Shown in pieces: positions 10,158-23,098 of a stretch of 64,000 bases of DNA. The stretch covers positions 434,001-498,000 of the forward strand of contig AP026176.1 in assembly GCA_030295235.1 (NCBI GenBank), in the 5' to 3' direction. Both the position numbers and the translations under genes were made by a program. This stretch comes from Fistulifera solaris (Eukaryota > Bacillariophyta > Bacillariophyceae > Naviculales > Stauroneidaceae). The notes under the pieces were generated by a model. The model was not told the origin of the DNA. It searched no databases and saw only the letters and a program-made list of their open reading frames with translations. How positions within the stretch are numbered: the stretch's first letter is position 1; every line of letters starts with the position of its first letter.

Positions 10158-11595
10158 GCTGAATCAGAAATTTCGAAGTTGTTTTTAAATATATGCGCTT
10201 CAATTGATTGTTTGAAACGGTGACTGCCTTTGAATGAGTTGTCATGAGGATGATGATTCATTCGGTTTGCCGAAGAAAAATTTATTCTCCCTCCTGCGTA
10301 TGGTGCTAGGTAGAGACTAGAGAGACTCTAGCAAGAATTTAAGACTAGTGCGGCGAAGAACAAGGTTAGCGTGTCCTGTGTAGCGATCGACCTCAGGCTT
10401 TAAGGAACGCTTTTAGAGTATCAATACTCAACACTTTGTCGTGGACACCTGTGTCTAACACTCTCTCAATATCTGATATCTGGTAGCGATCCCAGCATCC
10501 ACGTACTGTACCATGTAGCCACAAGTCCACAAGTCGACTTTAGACTTTGGCTTTGTGTTTTCATTTTCATTTTTCTGTACACGTCTCATCTTTTGCATAA
10601 AAAGTTTCGTTTTGAAGTTGGTCCCAGTCAGTGTGGATTGTCGAGTCATTTGTCTAATGTCTACCGTTTGCATTATTTAGAAAATGTAGTGTGAGGCGTT
10701 TTGTCTTGAATCTTGACTCTTGGCTTTAGTTCAATGTTCAACAACGAGCGGCGAGCGGCGAGGCTGACTTTATCATCGATAGGTAAAGTAGTGCTGCGGA
10801 GACACTTCTGTGACAAATGACGACTCCTTCTTCGTATGGTTACATTAAAGCCCCTCATGAATGATATAAAATTGTTGAGAACCCTGCATAAACAATCTGG
10901 CCGATCATACTTCATGTATGATACAAACTAAATAGGCTAACAGTAAGATTTCTTAAAAACACCAATATCTATTGGTGTCACGTGTCACGAGCGACCCTAA
11001 ATCCTTCGCCTTGATGTTGGTCCTAAGTTTGTTATGAAGCATCTTCCTCTGATCCATGTGCAACAGTCCCGAATTTGGCCGCACCTCGCCAAGCACGAGC
11101 TTTCTCACGCAAAGTACGTACGTACTACGTACTTTGTACGTACACACAAGCAATCGATCCTTACAGAACCGCTACGGCTAAGCCACTGGGAAAACCATGA
11201 ACCATGAACGATCCACGAAAAATTCGTCAAGATGAAACGATCGTCTTGACAACTCAAATGAGGCAATCGTTTCACAGAAAGGAACCACAATAAAAACGAT
11301 GAGACCAAAAGTTGATTGCGGAAAAGGATGACCTTAGGGAACGCGTGACAAGTTGATCAACGATGATACTTTTTCGACAATCGCTCAATTATTCATTATA
11401 TTCTTTCTTTACAGCAGTGTGATTCTTTAGACGGCTTATTGAATTTCTCAAGCCGTGTGAGATCATGAGACTCATTTACCCTTACGTGTTAAATGAAGGA
11501 AAACATAGCATCTGAGGCAGTCGCATGTGATAGGAAAGACGGTGTAACGGATTATGTCCCATGAAAATTGATGAGTTTTTCGATTGACGAACGCT
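10158..11595. other. Intergenic, no gene seen
   Basis: No family A remnant or other gene found. Around 11114-11142 is a self-complementary GTACGTAC/ACGTACTT-rich stretch, and 11196-11210 has a copy of an ACCATGA tandem motif that recurs elsewhere. Confidence 0.5.
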
Positions 11596-12054
11596 TCATC
11601 GGGTCATTAATTTCAAATTGCCAGCGCTGCGTCTTCGTCGCGGTGGCGTTATTGCCGCGTCGAGTGCTTCACACTTTCGGTGTGGTGTGTTTGGTGCCGA
11701 TGAATGACGGGTGAGACTTGGCTGAGAGCACCATCGTAACTCTCGAATCATTTCCAGCGGCTCTTCTTCGTCTTCCGAATCGGAAAGATCGGAATGGCAT
11801 TCGTGCGATGAATACCTTTTAGAAAGATCCACCCATCGACCCAACGGACTTTTGGCTGTGGTTGTTGCCACCCTTCGCTTGTACGAATGCGATGACCCGA
11901 TCAGCATGTTGGCACAGTCAACGGCCGTCGTCGATCGAACAGACCGCCGGAGATATTCGGGGTGTGACGGTTTGGAGTGTCGATAATGGATTGGAGGAAA
12001 AGACGAGCTGTCCAAGAACAAGTTCGTTCTGTCTTTGGTTGCTACTTCGTTCAT
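11596..12054 (-). CDS. Family A small protein, member 2
   Basis: 152 residues, intact. It has the block order of member 1: MNEVATKDRTNLFLDSSSFPP-like start, SPLGRWVDL, HSDLSDSEDEEEPLEM, IRELRWCSQPSL and ITPPRRRRSAGNLKLMTR. It is the closest relative of member 1 by eye (same SSSFPP and RSAGNL). The C-terminal Ser keeps Arg at -3 and Leu at +4. The Copia element begins about 550 bases from its start codon, so its upstream control region may have been separated from older neighbours. Confidence 0.72.
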   Translation of the reverse strand: MNEVATKDRTNLFLDSSSFPPIHYRHSKPSHPEYLRRSVRSTTAVDCANMLIGSSHSYKRRVATTTAKSPLGRWVDLSKRYSSHECHSDLSDSEDEEEPLEMIRELRWCSQPSLTRHSSAPNTPHRKCEALDAAITPPRRRRSAGNLKLMTR

Positions 12055-12610
12055 GCTGTTTCATTCGACCGACGAGAAAATGTGTTCGAACGCGTTGGAA
12101 GGAGAGTTGGTATTTTCCCAACGAATGTCTTCATTCTTTGCGGCGAAGAACATGTTGAACGTGTCTTTTCTGTGGAAAGATCCTTTTGGCGCTTTCAACT
12201 AAGGTGCCAATGGCAAGTCATGGATATGCATTTCGCTATCTTCTCTATTCAAATTTCGCTCTAGGTTCTCTAAATTTTGTTGATATGAAGTCTTTAGTGA
12301 ATAAAGTCGTAACATTATATATTGTCTTTCATTCTTTTCGGCGTCTCGCAATTTAGCTAGAACTGAGATTTTATATATAAAGTCCACAGTCTTCGACGAT
12401 CAATCAACCCATCGAAGAATCAAACGCCGTCGAAGAATCAAACGTGCGAGCTCCAGAAGAATGAGAGAGAAGAGGCGAAGCATAAACGATGAACATAGTC
12501 GGACGCGTCCGTCGAACACGATCTATTGTAGTCTTAGTATGTATTGTATATTCGCAATTTGCATTGCCATGTTCATAGAGCTACCATAATTCTCACTGAG
12601 GTTACAGGTC
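12055..12610. other. Intergenic before the Copia insertion
   Basis: Upstream region of family A member 2. A CGAAGAATCAAACG unit is repeated in tandem at about 12412-12447. The 4-bp TTAG target duplication of the Copia element starts at 12611. Confidence 0.5.
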
Positions 12611-12614
12611 TTAG

Positions 12615-12702
12615 CGAAATAAGGCAGTGGTGTAAAATTATGACTACAAGTGTTACATCTACCACGGAGGCTTCCCCGTCTGTACTACACTCGGTTATTT
12701 CG
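12615..12702 (-). repeat. 3' LTR of the Copia element
   Basis: 88 bp, identical to 19340-19427. Its ends are CGAAATAA and TTATTTCG, an 8-bp inverted terminus instead of the usual TG...CA. Confidence 0.85.
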
Positions 12703-15700
12703 GTCCCCTCACGATGAGACCCGAGCTAGGGCTTCAACGTGTCCTTCATAACCGATAAACCCTTATTCCATGGAAAAACAACATAAAAACCATGACGATT
12801 CATTCATCGAATCCATCCTTCATCATGTGGAAAATACATCAAAACCACACATCGACTTGTCCGTGGAAAATACGTCAAAACCACGTATCAAACTTGAAAC
12901 TTCAATCACTGTACCTGGACGAAAAACTTATCCCCAGGAGGCTCATCCCATCGGAATAGTAAACATAACTACCCAACCAGTGCATCGGGACCTATCGCCT
13001 GCATCACTGATGTAAAATACGCTTCACCAGTGGATCTCGTACATTCCCAGCTTGAATCTTCGTCAGAATATCTGCCAAATTCGTCTTCGTGGGCTCGTAG
13101 GATACATCAACGATACCCATCGCAACTCGCTCACGTGCATAGTGATATGCCACCGAATTGGACTTCTTCTTCAGAACTGATTCGGGAATACTCGAGTTCT
13201 TGATCACCGACATATTGTCACCTTTGACAACCGCAGGATCTTCTACCGGCACACCCATCATCTGTAGTTTGTACCGTAGACCTTCGATTAACTCGACCGC
13301 CGTTTTCATAGCACTAAACTCAGCACCAAATGTGGACGTCTCAATCGAAGTTTGCTTCTTGCTGTACCATACTGTCAATGACCTGTTCAAATAGATCAAG
13401 ACACCTGTACGGGAACGACGAGTAACATGGTCACCCGCCAAGTCAGCATCAACGAAACACGTTATTTGCACAGGCTTACCCAATGGCTTTGGACAATCCG
13501 TCGGAATCATAGGCTTAGCATCTCGGTAAAAGTCATTCCAATCAGGTCTAGGTTGTCTGGCGTGCTCGACATACGAAGGATCGAACACAATCTTAGACCT
13601 TTCATGTGACTTCAAATATGCAAAGACATGCACAACCGCAGCTAGATGGCCTTTCCTTGGCATTGCACTGTGAGACGCAAGCATCGAAACTTCACCACAA
13701 ATATCAACTCTTCCAAGCTCGACCATCCAGCGTAAAACCCCTATTTGCGAGTGATAAAACTGGATTTCGTCGCCGGCACTCCGGCGATATGTCAAGCTCC
13801 GGACGGTACTTCGGTGGTAAAACACTTGACACCTTCTTCGGGTAAAGCCTCATCTCGCTTTTCCAACCAAAGACAAATGTTTCGTATTGCTTCCTTCACA
13901 TATTCATTCGAACTCATCGACCAACAAGGCTTTTCGTCACCCGGGAATTGATGCTGACCAATCGTTGAACCCAAGTAGCGAGTTGGCTTGCCTATCGAAC
14001 CTTCTTTCAGAAGAAAGTGTTGATCAAGCTTGTATAGAATAGCTTCCGGCGCCACAGAAACACACAGGATGTCATCCGTATAGACCAATACCAACTCGTA
14101 GTAACTAGTCCCATCCGCTTTCTGTGCCGGCCGTATCCATACATCGTTATCCATTTCGACAAGGTGTAAAACTCAACGACTCATGCAAACACTCACTCAG
14201 ATATGACCTCCACGCAGCTCCAGAACTCTTCAGTCCGTAAAGAGCTTTCACGATTTTCTTCGACCTTTGAACTGTGGACCAAATTCGGCACCGCAAATAA
14301 TAAAGATTCGTTCTCGAACTGGTGCATTCAAGTACGCATTTCCAATATCTGCCGCCATAATGTCCAAATCGTTCAATGCCGCAAGTAGGAAGGCAATCCG
14401 CGACGCTTTCTCTCGATACAACACTAGCATAGGTAATCGAGCTCGGCGGATCCGTCATGTGTCCCCCCTGCTACGAAGCGGGCCTTCCGTGTGAAATCTG
14501 GTTTTATATCAAAAACCATGTGAACCCCAATCTTGGTAAAACCAGCAGGATCGGGAGCGTCTTCATCAAGGATCTGAAACGCCCTTAGCTACCGCGACGC
14601 ATCTCTTCTGTCGCCTTCGCCCAAAAGTCAGTTCCCGTAGCGATCAATCGCCAATGCTTCTTCGACTGTCTTTGGCAATGCGATCCCATATTTCTGAGTA
14701 ACACGAAAGTAGCGCTTAGCCATCGCTTTGATGATCCTGGTCCTTCTCTTGAGCGTGTAGGGAACCCACCATGAGAAAGCAGGCTCCTCAGCAATCTGTC
14801 TCGCAACAGCAAATTCCGCTAACTGTAAAGGGTGAGACTGCTTTAGGTCTTTCAGTTTCTCCCAAGTAGTAGTGCCATCATTCCATAGACAACACAGTTT
14901 CCATCCCTTGGTAGTCCGCTTAGGATACTTTCGGTTGTTGTGGATCACGAATGCCTCTTCATGCGGAACCGCTCGCACGACTCTTTCTTGTAGTCCACTA
15001 TTTCCTTTAGGACATAACTCGCACGCCCATGGTCATCAACTTCGGCATAGATGGCTTCAGCGATCTGATTCGCATGATAAGCCTCCACTTCACCCGTATC
15101 AAATTCAATCTCATACAGAGCGGTATCGAGCAAAGGGTTAGGATGGTACCGGCCAATAGGATTCCCGTCTTGATCGTGCTTCCGACCTTTAACCGTACCG
15201 TACGACATCGAGTCCCCTTGCGGAAGCATTACCCTTGCTGAGATATATTGATTGTATGAATCGTAATCAAACTCATCAGCTTCCTTAATCTCGGGAACTT
15301 CGGGATCTTGCGACTCGATCGGAACATAGTATTCCAACTCTGGGGTGCGCTCGTCTTCCGGTATCTCGGTTGGATCCAAGGGCATGGCTCGGTCCTTCAG
15401 CTTTTGCTCCAACGTCTGCGTGAACTTTGCCTTCAACTCAGCAACGGCTTGGCTATTCTGTTCCTCAACTGACAAAGGGAAAACACTTGTGCGGGAAATC
15501 GGTCGACCAAGCGGGTAGGATCCTAGCACATAGGACATCACCGACATCGAAACTGGGACCAACGTATCTTCCAAGATGCTTCCTTTCCATATTTTCGTCT
15601 TGAGAGATAAACCAAACCCAATCATACCAACCGAACTCACAAATGTGTGAAATATCAGCGGTGTCCCCTGTCAAAAGCGTCTGCGGCACTTCACCATCTA

Positions 15701-18700
15701 ACTGTCTTATGGAAAGACAAGAGTGGCTCCGAACATACGCGTGGTAGACCAAACATAGGTCCCATAGACAACGTGGGGAATTCGTGCGAATCATAGCACG
15801 CCTATACATCCTTTTCAATTCACGAATGCCGTCTTCAGCGAGGTTGGCGTTGGGCGTGTGCTTCGATCGGCCTAATGGTCGCTTGCACTCGTTGTCTTCG
15901 CTTAAACTCTCCTGCTGTCAACTCTCCGGCATTGTCTGGAATTAAAGTGTGAGGGACTCCGACGCGACGAAACAAGTTGTCAAGCGTGTAATGGGCATCG
16001 CTTTTCTTTTCAATCGGGTCCACACATATCCAGTGAAAGGGGGTGCAATACACAGCCGCATATTTGTTACCCAGCAGTGAGACACATGTACCGACCAGAA
16101 TGTCGCAGTACATCTCCGTATTAAGCCGAGGATAACGCAGCTGGTAAGCAAATGGTTTGAGACGGCGCGTTCCAGAGACTGTCGAGAAGTCCCGAATTGC
16201 CCGTTGGCGTCGTTTCGGCTGGAGCGTTCGCCCTAGCCGTCTCGATCCCTATACTCCATCGTTTTGCCAAATCTTCGGGTGTGACATATGCTTTCCGGTT
16301 CTTCGTTGAGATTGCAGCACTTGTAAGCGAAGCAGCATACGAATCAATGTCAAAAGCTGCTGAACCGCTCAGCTGAAATCACAGCAATCGAACGAGCTGG
16401 CGGGACAAACGTGCGCTCACTCGTAACCGAACCAAGCATCCTCTGCCCCCCTAAACGAAGCTCAGAGTCAAGGGAAACACGCAATGAGTCCTCATCATGC
16501 GCGTGGTTAGAATCCATAGGATCCCAGAACGACTTCGGAGGTGACGTTTACATGGATGCAGTCAACGTCCGAGCTCAGTTCTTTGTCGGTCGGTCGGCAA
16601 GTGGGAAAATATGAAATAGTCCCCATCAGTTTCAAAGGAATCTGGAGAGCTGGCTCAGAAAACAAAATAGAATGGCTCTCCGGGCGACGTTGTTCCGGAG
16701 GTAGGTGTAGGAGAGGAGTTTCATTCACAACGACTTGGTTGTGCCGGGGTTGAGCGGGGCTGATCAAGTGTCGGTGCATGTTTGAAAAGTAGAGTGACTG
16801 GTGAAAGAACAAAACGTGGGTTTGCAGCGTCGTGGGGCAATCGTATGCAACCGCAACTGTACCAATGGGAACTTTGGTCACTTTCCCAAGAGAACTAATG
16901 AATGGTTCCACCAAAACTGTTTCGCCGGTATCATACACGAGAACCGCGTCTTTACCGAACGAGCAAGTATCACAGTGCGAGTCCAATTCAGCTCTACCAG
17001 GAGTCTGTTGTCGCATTGCCGCCGCAACTCGCTGCACCGCCAGTCAAGGTCGCCGACTCATGCGGTTACCTGTCGACTCAACCACATCGTCACTATCGGA
17101 GTCAGCCGTCTCAACAGCTGAAGCATTTCGCGTCTCGGACTTAGCCCTTTCACGAGCATTGCGAACTTCTTCCTGTTTCTCTTTCGGTAACTTGATCCAC
17201 TCCTTCCATTTGTAGTACGGGACACCATCTTTGCCTCTCTTTGCTTTTGCCCTTTCCTTTACCAGATTTGCCGCTACCTTTCTTGTTGTTACCGCCGCCA
17301 GAATTTCTGGTAACCGAAGAAATGTTGCGAGTGGAACCACGGGTCTTTGCTGCATCTTGCTTCTTTCTATCAACCTGCTCAGCCAAGTAGTTCATCGCGT
17401 TTTCGAAGGTACTTTCCAACACAGCATCAGCCCGGACGCGCTCGACGCTCATCTTTAGTTCATCTGCCCAGATGTTGTCTAGAAAGATTCGCACCTTCCT
17501 ATCTTCAGTCATCACCTCACCCGCCTCTTCCAAGTCCAAGAAAGCCAAGTTAAGCTTCTGACAGTAGTCTTCAAAGGTAAAGTTACGCGCCTTTCCATCA
17601 TAGAAGACTGTCGAAAGGACTCGGTCAGCATGAGCAATGTTGCGCTTCTGATAAGAACGCCCCATATAGTGAGTCTTCAAGGCAAAATAAGCGGCGTCCA
17701 TCTTTGCTGTAAGCAAAAGGCTTAACCCAATTCCAAGCTGGTCCACCGTGTGAAACCTGACGAATAACGCTCCACAGCATCATATTGTCTTCTTCATACT
17801 GGTCTCCATCATGGCGAGTACGACGAACAAGTTCCGACATAGCATCAGGGACACCGAAACCTGGATCATCAACCCCTTCGATTCCATCGGGATCGACATG
17901 CTCCCGCACAAGTTACGACAAAGGCACACCATAAGCTCCAAGGTGATTGCCAAGTACCTCGTCGATGTCTTCAATTGTCTTCCGAGCGTTTTCCACCTTC
18001 AACAACACATCGATCTTAGGAAGATCTTTGTTGGTCTCACGCATCGCGAATGCGCTCACGCGAAAGTCCAAGCGCGTTCCAATCGAGCAAGAGTTGCAAA
18101 GCCAGGAACAAACTCGCGCTGCAAGCGGTGCAAGTGGAAAAGGAAGTAGCGAAGCTGACGAACACGGAGCTCAAGATTGACTCCGATCGCAATACCACGG
18201 TTCGGAATCATCGCGAGGTACCATTGGTGCAGCCTCCGCTCCAACCGCAGGAGGGACAAAGGCTGGGTTTGGAATCAAGCCCCCAGGGTTTCGAATCTTC
18301 GTAAAGATCTCCTGAACGTACTTATCACTCCGGTGCGTCAAGTCGTCAAACGCGGTAATGCCTTGGCCATTGATGGCCTGACGAGCTGCCGCATCCTCAA
18401 TAAAGAGGACATCACGGAGGTAGTTGTTGAATGCAGCAAGATTGGCTGCCATCGTAAACAAGGAGAAAGGAGAGAAAAGTTCACAAATCGGAATGCGAGG
18501 GAGATAAAACGAAACGACGTTTTCTTTTTCTTTTTGTGTGCGAAACTGCATTGTTGCTAAAACGTTTGCACGAAATTCCGACCCCTCTACTCTCCCTTCG
18601 AGAGTGTTGTTTACTGTAGGGAACTCCAGTGTAAAGCGCCAAAAGTGCCCTTATGTACGTAAGGCCATTGTACACACTAGGCCCTACAGAACAATCGTCC

Positions 18701-19339
18701 ACACCCTCATTTAGCTCTGAATCCGTTCATAGTCAAAAAGACAGATCGGCCTAAACAGTATAGAACACGACCTCGGACAGGCCAAAATACACGCACAACA
18801 CGATTTCACTTGGCGCCAACTTCTCGCTGAAATCCGACGATGTTGTGCTTTGACCGCCTCTGGAGGAAAAACATCCCTCCACCATGAGGACTTCGCAACA
18901 ATCGGGTGAATAATTCACTCATTTATGTATTCTAGCATTAAAGGTGTATTAGCATGTATACGAGGCGTCCCCCATATTTTACCCGACAAGTGACATAATC
19001 ACTGTGGTCCGATGCATCCATCGACAGAGCCAGAACTGTCAATAAAGGAAAGCAACGGTGCTTCATAAGCGCTAATTACCTCACAAACCCAGCCATCTAA
19101 TCAAGACATATGATTAACATGATGACTCCATGGGGTCGACCTATACATAAGGTCATGATCTCACATTTTCATGTGGACAATTGTCGACTTCCGACAACGC
19201 CGAGATCATCTCCTTGACCACTCAAGCCCAACAGTTAGTAACACATACATAAGGAACATTACTCTTACGATATTACCATTGTTTTCCTGTGTATTTCATC
19301 GTTTCAGAGGGATTCATCGCGAAACCCCGGTTTTTAACC

Positions 19340-19427
19340 CGAAATAAGGCAGTGGTGTAAAATTATGACTACAAGTGTTACATCTACCACGGAGGCTTCC
19401 CCGTCTGTACTACACTCGGTTATTTCG
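19340..19427 (-). repeat. 5' LTR of the Copia element
   Basis: 88 bp, identical to 12615-12702; the TTAG duplication follows at once at 19428-19431. Confidence 0.85.
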
Positions 19428-19431
19428 TTAG

Positions 19432-19820
19432 GTCTTACGCTTACTCCGTGTTCTGTATTCTGTATTCTGTATACGTACTTGTACCCCAAAAGTGGGTTTG
19501 CCGACTTTAATGACAAAATTATTCCTATAGCCACGAAAGGGCAGTTGCATTTCCTCGTTCGCCCTATCAACTTTATGCGCCATAATGTTCTTCGGATTCA
19601 TCGTTGTTCATACGAATCGAATTGTACTTCAGTCCCGAATCGGACGCCTCTAGAGAGTCCAGCGAGCATTTTATAGCCAAGAACCCCCGCAAACTCAACC
19701 AATTTCTATTTCTTGTGCCACACATCAAATGCATGTAAAAACAGAGCTAAGTCGTTTGCAACTAACATCATGAAACAGTGGCAATGTACATTATCGTTAT
19801 ATTTTATTCGAACAAGTGTT
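19432..19820. other. Intergenic after the Copia insertion
   Basis: No gene seen; this is the 3' flank of family A member 3. Confidence 0.5.
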
Positions 19821-20264
19821 TCATATATCCAAATGTTTCAAATCGACATGACTTCGTTTCCGTGTCGGTAATGTCATTGCCGTATCAACGGATGGGCTTT
19901 TCCGTAAAGGCTTGGGAGAGTCTCGTAGGAGTAGTGTCTTGCTCGTAAGGCTCGGGTTGGAACTCCATCGTGATTCTCGCATGACAAAGATATCATTGTC
20001 GTCGTCTTCACTTTCCGAATCGGAAATATCGGAATCGCAATCGTCGGTTGTGCTGGTAAAATTAATCCAGCATCCGAGCGGACTAATGGAGGATGACATT
20101 TTGCGTTTGTTCGATGCACCGAGCAGTCTTCGGGCGCAATCAATGGCCTTGGTCGTTTCGTGCGTTGCACGCATTCGATGGCCACGTTTCTCCACATTGG
20201 AAGATGGAAACGACAATCGACTCAAGAACATGTTGGTTCGTTCATTCGTTGCTATGGCGTTCAT
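19821..20264 (-). CDS. Family A small protein, member 3
   Basis: 147 residues from MNAIATNERTNMFLSRLSFP, the start that lines up with members 1 and 2 (an upstream in-frame ATG adds 7 residues). Blocks: KRKMSSSISPLGCWINF, DCDSDISDSESEDDDND, MRESRWSSNPSLTS, SVDTAMTLPTRKRSHVDL. The C-terminal Ser keeps R-x-x-S-x-x-x-L. With member 5 it forms a subgroup sharing ESRWSSNPSLT and SVDTAMTLPTRK. Confidence 0.72.
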   Translation of the reverse strand: MNAIATNERTNMFLSRLSFPSSNVEKRGHRMRATHETTKAIDCARRLLGASNKRKMSSSISPLGCWINFTSTTDDCDSDISDSESEDDDNDIFVMRESRWSSNPSLTSKTLLLRDSPKPLRKSPSVDTAMTLPTRKRSHVDLKHLDI

Positions 20265-21656
20265 GGTTTTGGGCGGATGGCACATGTTCGCGATCGTTGT
20301 TTGTCTTTTTTTCTTTTTGTGTGTGCATTGCCACCGAAAGGCCAGCGGCTATCGAACGAGCGAGAACAACCGAACACTGGCCCCGAGGACTTTTGCAAAT
20401 CTCCGGTCACTGCGATACATAATACAAAGTGCAAACTGTTTTCAGAATCACAAGGGAACATTGAGGTATAGCCCGGAGAACACCCCTCATAATGTTCCTT
20501 CTCTTGGTAGTAGATCAATGACTGTAAATCGGAATCGAAGGTGTTTGGGACCAAACTTTCAATGTTGATCTAAAGAATTCTGTTGCCAAAGAACAAGGCC
20601 TTTGATGGAAAGAAGATCTAAATTTCCGATCCATAACATGAATCACAAATTTGCCTTAATGCCGAGAATAAGTTCCGGAAGTAGAACAATGGAAAATGGA
20701 AAATGGAAAGAGGTTTATGGTTAATGGTTTATGGTTCATGGATTTATGCCGAAGACCGAGATTGAATACGGCGATCGGAAGAACGAAGAACGTCTTATCA
20801 TTCACGTAGTACCGGAGTCATTTATCACAGATCCCAGATCCCAATCAATGGAAGCGTTTCGACGACCGAATACATAAGGAAGTGCAATACCGGATCCAGT
20901 CATTGCTACTCGGAGTATCACTTTTCTTCAACTTCACCCAAATGTACTGTAAGGGAAGCGACGGACCGCTGGACAGGCGAAATGCGGAAAGACGTACGTA
21001 CGTTACAGGTTACAGCGTTTTGCGCCGAAATTAAACCGCGAAAAACTTCCGTTTGTTTACCCCCAAGCCAACGGCCGCGTTCTACCAATCATCCAACCAA
21101 CTTACCAGTAAGCAGGATGGCACCAAGTTTGCTTGTTAAGCCTACCATATCATTCATTCCAAGCCATGCTGTGATCGAGATCTCTTTACGAGTCGTCGGA
21201 AGCTTCACGACGTCGACTACAACGAAGTGCAACGGAAGAATGAGGCTCGAATGAAAGTGAACGACAAGAGGACTTGATGCTTGGATTCTTTTCTTCAAAC
21301 ACACAAAGTATCGAAATCATCGATTCGGCTAAAAATGGAAGTGTTTTTTTAACTCATCTAGCGTCAAAAGCGACATGTGGAAAGCAACCGACAAAGCAGA
21401 AACGGAACGCTTATAGGTAATCTCGTTGGGTTGTCTCAGCTCTATATTGCGACAACAAAAAAAACGAAATTCAGCCGGAATAGCAGCAACAAAATTCCCT
21501 TCTTGGCTCTACGATATCAAAAATAGAGGAAAGGTTTTTTGAAGTCAATTAGCTGTTTTGAGCCATAGAGGATGGAATGGATCGTCACAGGAGAACGCGA
21601 ATCGTTTCACAGTTTTCGAAATTTCAAAAATGACCAGGAATGATCTTAAGACAGAA
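20265..21656. other. Intergenic, no gene seen
   Basis: About 20711-20742 holds degenerate tandem GGTTTATG/GGTTCATG units, like those at 53747-53773. No gene recognised. Confidence 0.5.
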
Positions 21657-22101
21657 TTATCGGGTCAAGCTGGTCAAATCACTCGCGCTGCGTTGGCGTT
21701 TCGGTAACGTCGCCGCCAAATCCAATGAGGCGCTCACGGAAGATTTCCCAGATTTACGATGAAGACGCGGATTCGGGCTCCACCGCAACTCTCGAACACT
21801 GACCGCACCTTCATCTTCCGAGTCGGAAAGATCGGAATCATCGTCTTCACGGGAAATAGGCCATTGGGAACAGTCGATCCAGCAACCGAGAGGACTGAGG
21901 GATGTTGGCAATCGTCGTTTGTACGATGGTGATAAAATACGCATTCGGGTGCAGTCGGTGGCGTTCGTCCGTCGGTGAAAAGAGTGCGGATCGTCTCTCG
22001 AACCAATTCCATTAATTTCGGATGGTTGAAAGCGGTTTGGTGGAAACGACGATGTATCCAAAGCCACGTTGGCTTTTTTGTTTGGGTGCTTCTTCGTTCA
22101 T
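21657..22101 (-). CDS. Family A small protein, member 4
   Basis: About 147 residues. The family start MNEEAPKQK is at 22101, but the frame steps at a T6 run (22074-22079); with one base fewer it reads KANVALDTSSFPP, aligning with KQRTNLFLDSSSFPP of member 1. Blocks: KRRLPTSLSPLGCWIDC, DDDSDLSDSEDEGAV, VRELRWSPNPRLH, LPKRQRSASDLTSLTR. The C-terminal R-x-x-S-x-x-x-L is kept. The end (TSLTR) is the same as member 1. Confidence 0.7.
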
Positions 22102-23098
22102 GGTGCTTCACTTGCTCGAGAAGGGACTTTTGTTCAGCGCGTTGGTTTTATGCGAGTGGAAATTGACGAGAAAAGGGTTCTTTGTCCCTCCAACCGATGC
22201 GGCGAAGTACAAGTTGAATGGGTCTTCTGTATTCGTACTAATGTATTAAACTAAGGGACAGATGACAAATGACAAGTCATGAATAGGTGTTGCGCGCTGT
22301 CTTCGCTCTCCTCACTTCAATGATTGGGTTGCGTGGAGCTTTGATCTTTGTTCTTCGAGGCGCTCTGGTCTCGATTTCCTTTCCTACGAAGAATATAGAC
22401 ACAGAGTCCTAGCCCGTGTGTCTATAATGTCCAATCCCTTAATGAACTCTGCCTTGAAACGCAGCAATGCGAACAGTTGCTCAAAGAACGATAATCGATC
22501 ATCTGAAGCGGCTGTTAAAAGAAGTTTGAGATCGAACATGATGTATTGTGTCTCTAGCTTTAGATGAAAGAAAACGCAAACAACATGCCAACTGTCTCGA
22601 TATATGCCCTTCAACGTAGCATACGTGATTAGTTGTTGATAGTTGACAGCTTTACTCTTCAATCTCAATGACTGTTTTTAATAAAGCTATTTCGTCATAC
22701 CGGAAGTGGATTTGTTAAAGGTTTCGTTGAAATCCAACCTTATACGAAGTCACGAGTCACGAGAAAGACGTTTCTCTTTTCTAGTTGCCCATGCAACTTT
22801 AAAGTGCATCCTAATCTATGAAGCTTCCATAAGTTTCATATGAATCGGATTTATTGACTGCGATCCCGTACCAGGTATTTGACGTTGAATCATTATTACG
22901 TAGTATTTCTCTATGAGCCCTGCGTCCTCCCATCTCGACCGCGTGATGAGCTTTTGTAAAGCAAACGACTACATCCATTGATACCATATTAGTCTAATTC
23001 ACTTCCAACTTTTTATAACAAAATGCAATAGACTACTATCGACAGCTTATCACATAATGTACAGCACAGTTGTTATTTTGGTTAGTGTCGCTATTCGG
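22102..23098. other. Intergenic, no gene seen
   Basis: No supported gene or repeat. Confidence 0.45.

Larger units (their letters stand above)
12615..19427 (-). mobile_element. Ty1/copia LTR retrotransposon, coding part broken
   Basis: A full-length element in minus orientation. The two 88-bp LTRs are identical, so insertion is recent. The target duplication is TTAG (12611-12614 and 19428-19431), flush with the LTRs. Just inside the 3' LTR is a polypurine tract (GTGAGGGGAC on the minus strand). Between them, reading from 18551 down to 13004, come gag-like, protease, integrase, reverse transcriptase (about 14450-13800) and RNase H (13825-13004) parts, the Copia gene order. A leader of nearly 0.8 kb separates the 5' LTR from gag. 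The reading frame is interrupted roughly ten times, so it is treated as a fossil, though host genes nearby show assembly-type indels too. It lies inside the family A array. Confidence 0.88.

Noticed and set aside
12615-12702. 88-bp unit with inverted ends read as a MITE
   Set aside because: An identical copy at 19340-19427, a shared TTAG duplication, a purine tract and Copia genes between them make it an LTR.
16507-18551. Gly/Lys/Ser-rich stretch read as another silaffin-like gene
   Set aside because: It lies inside the gag-like part of the Copia element and has no signal peptide.
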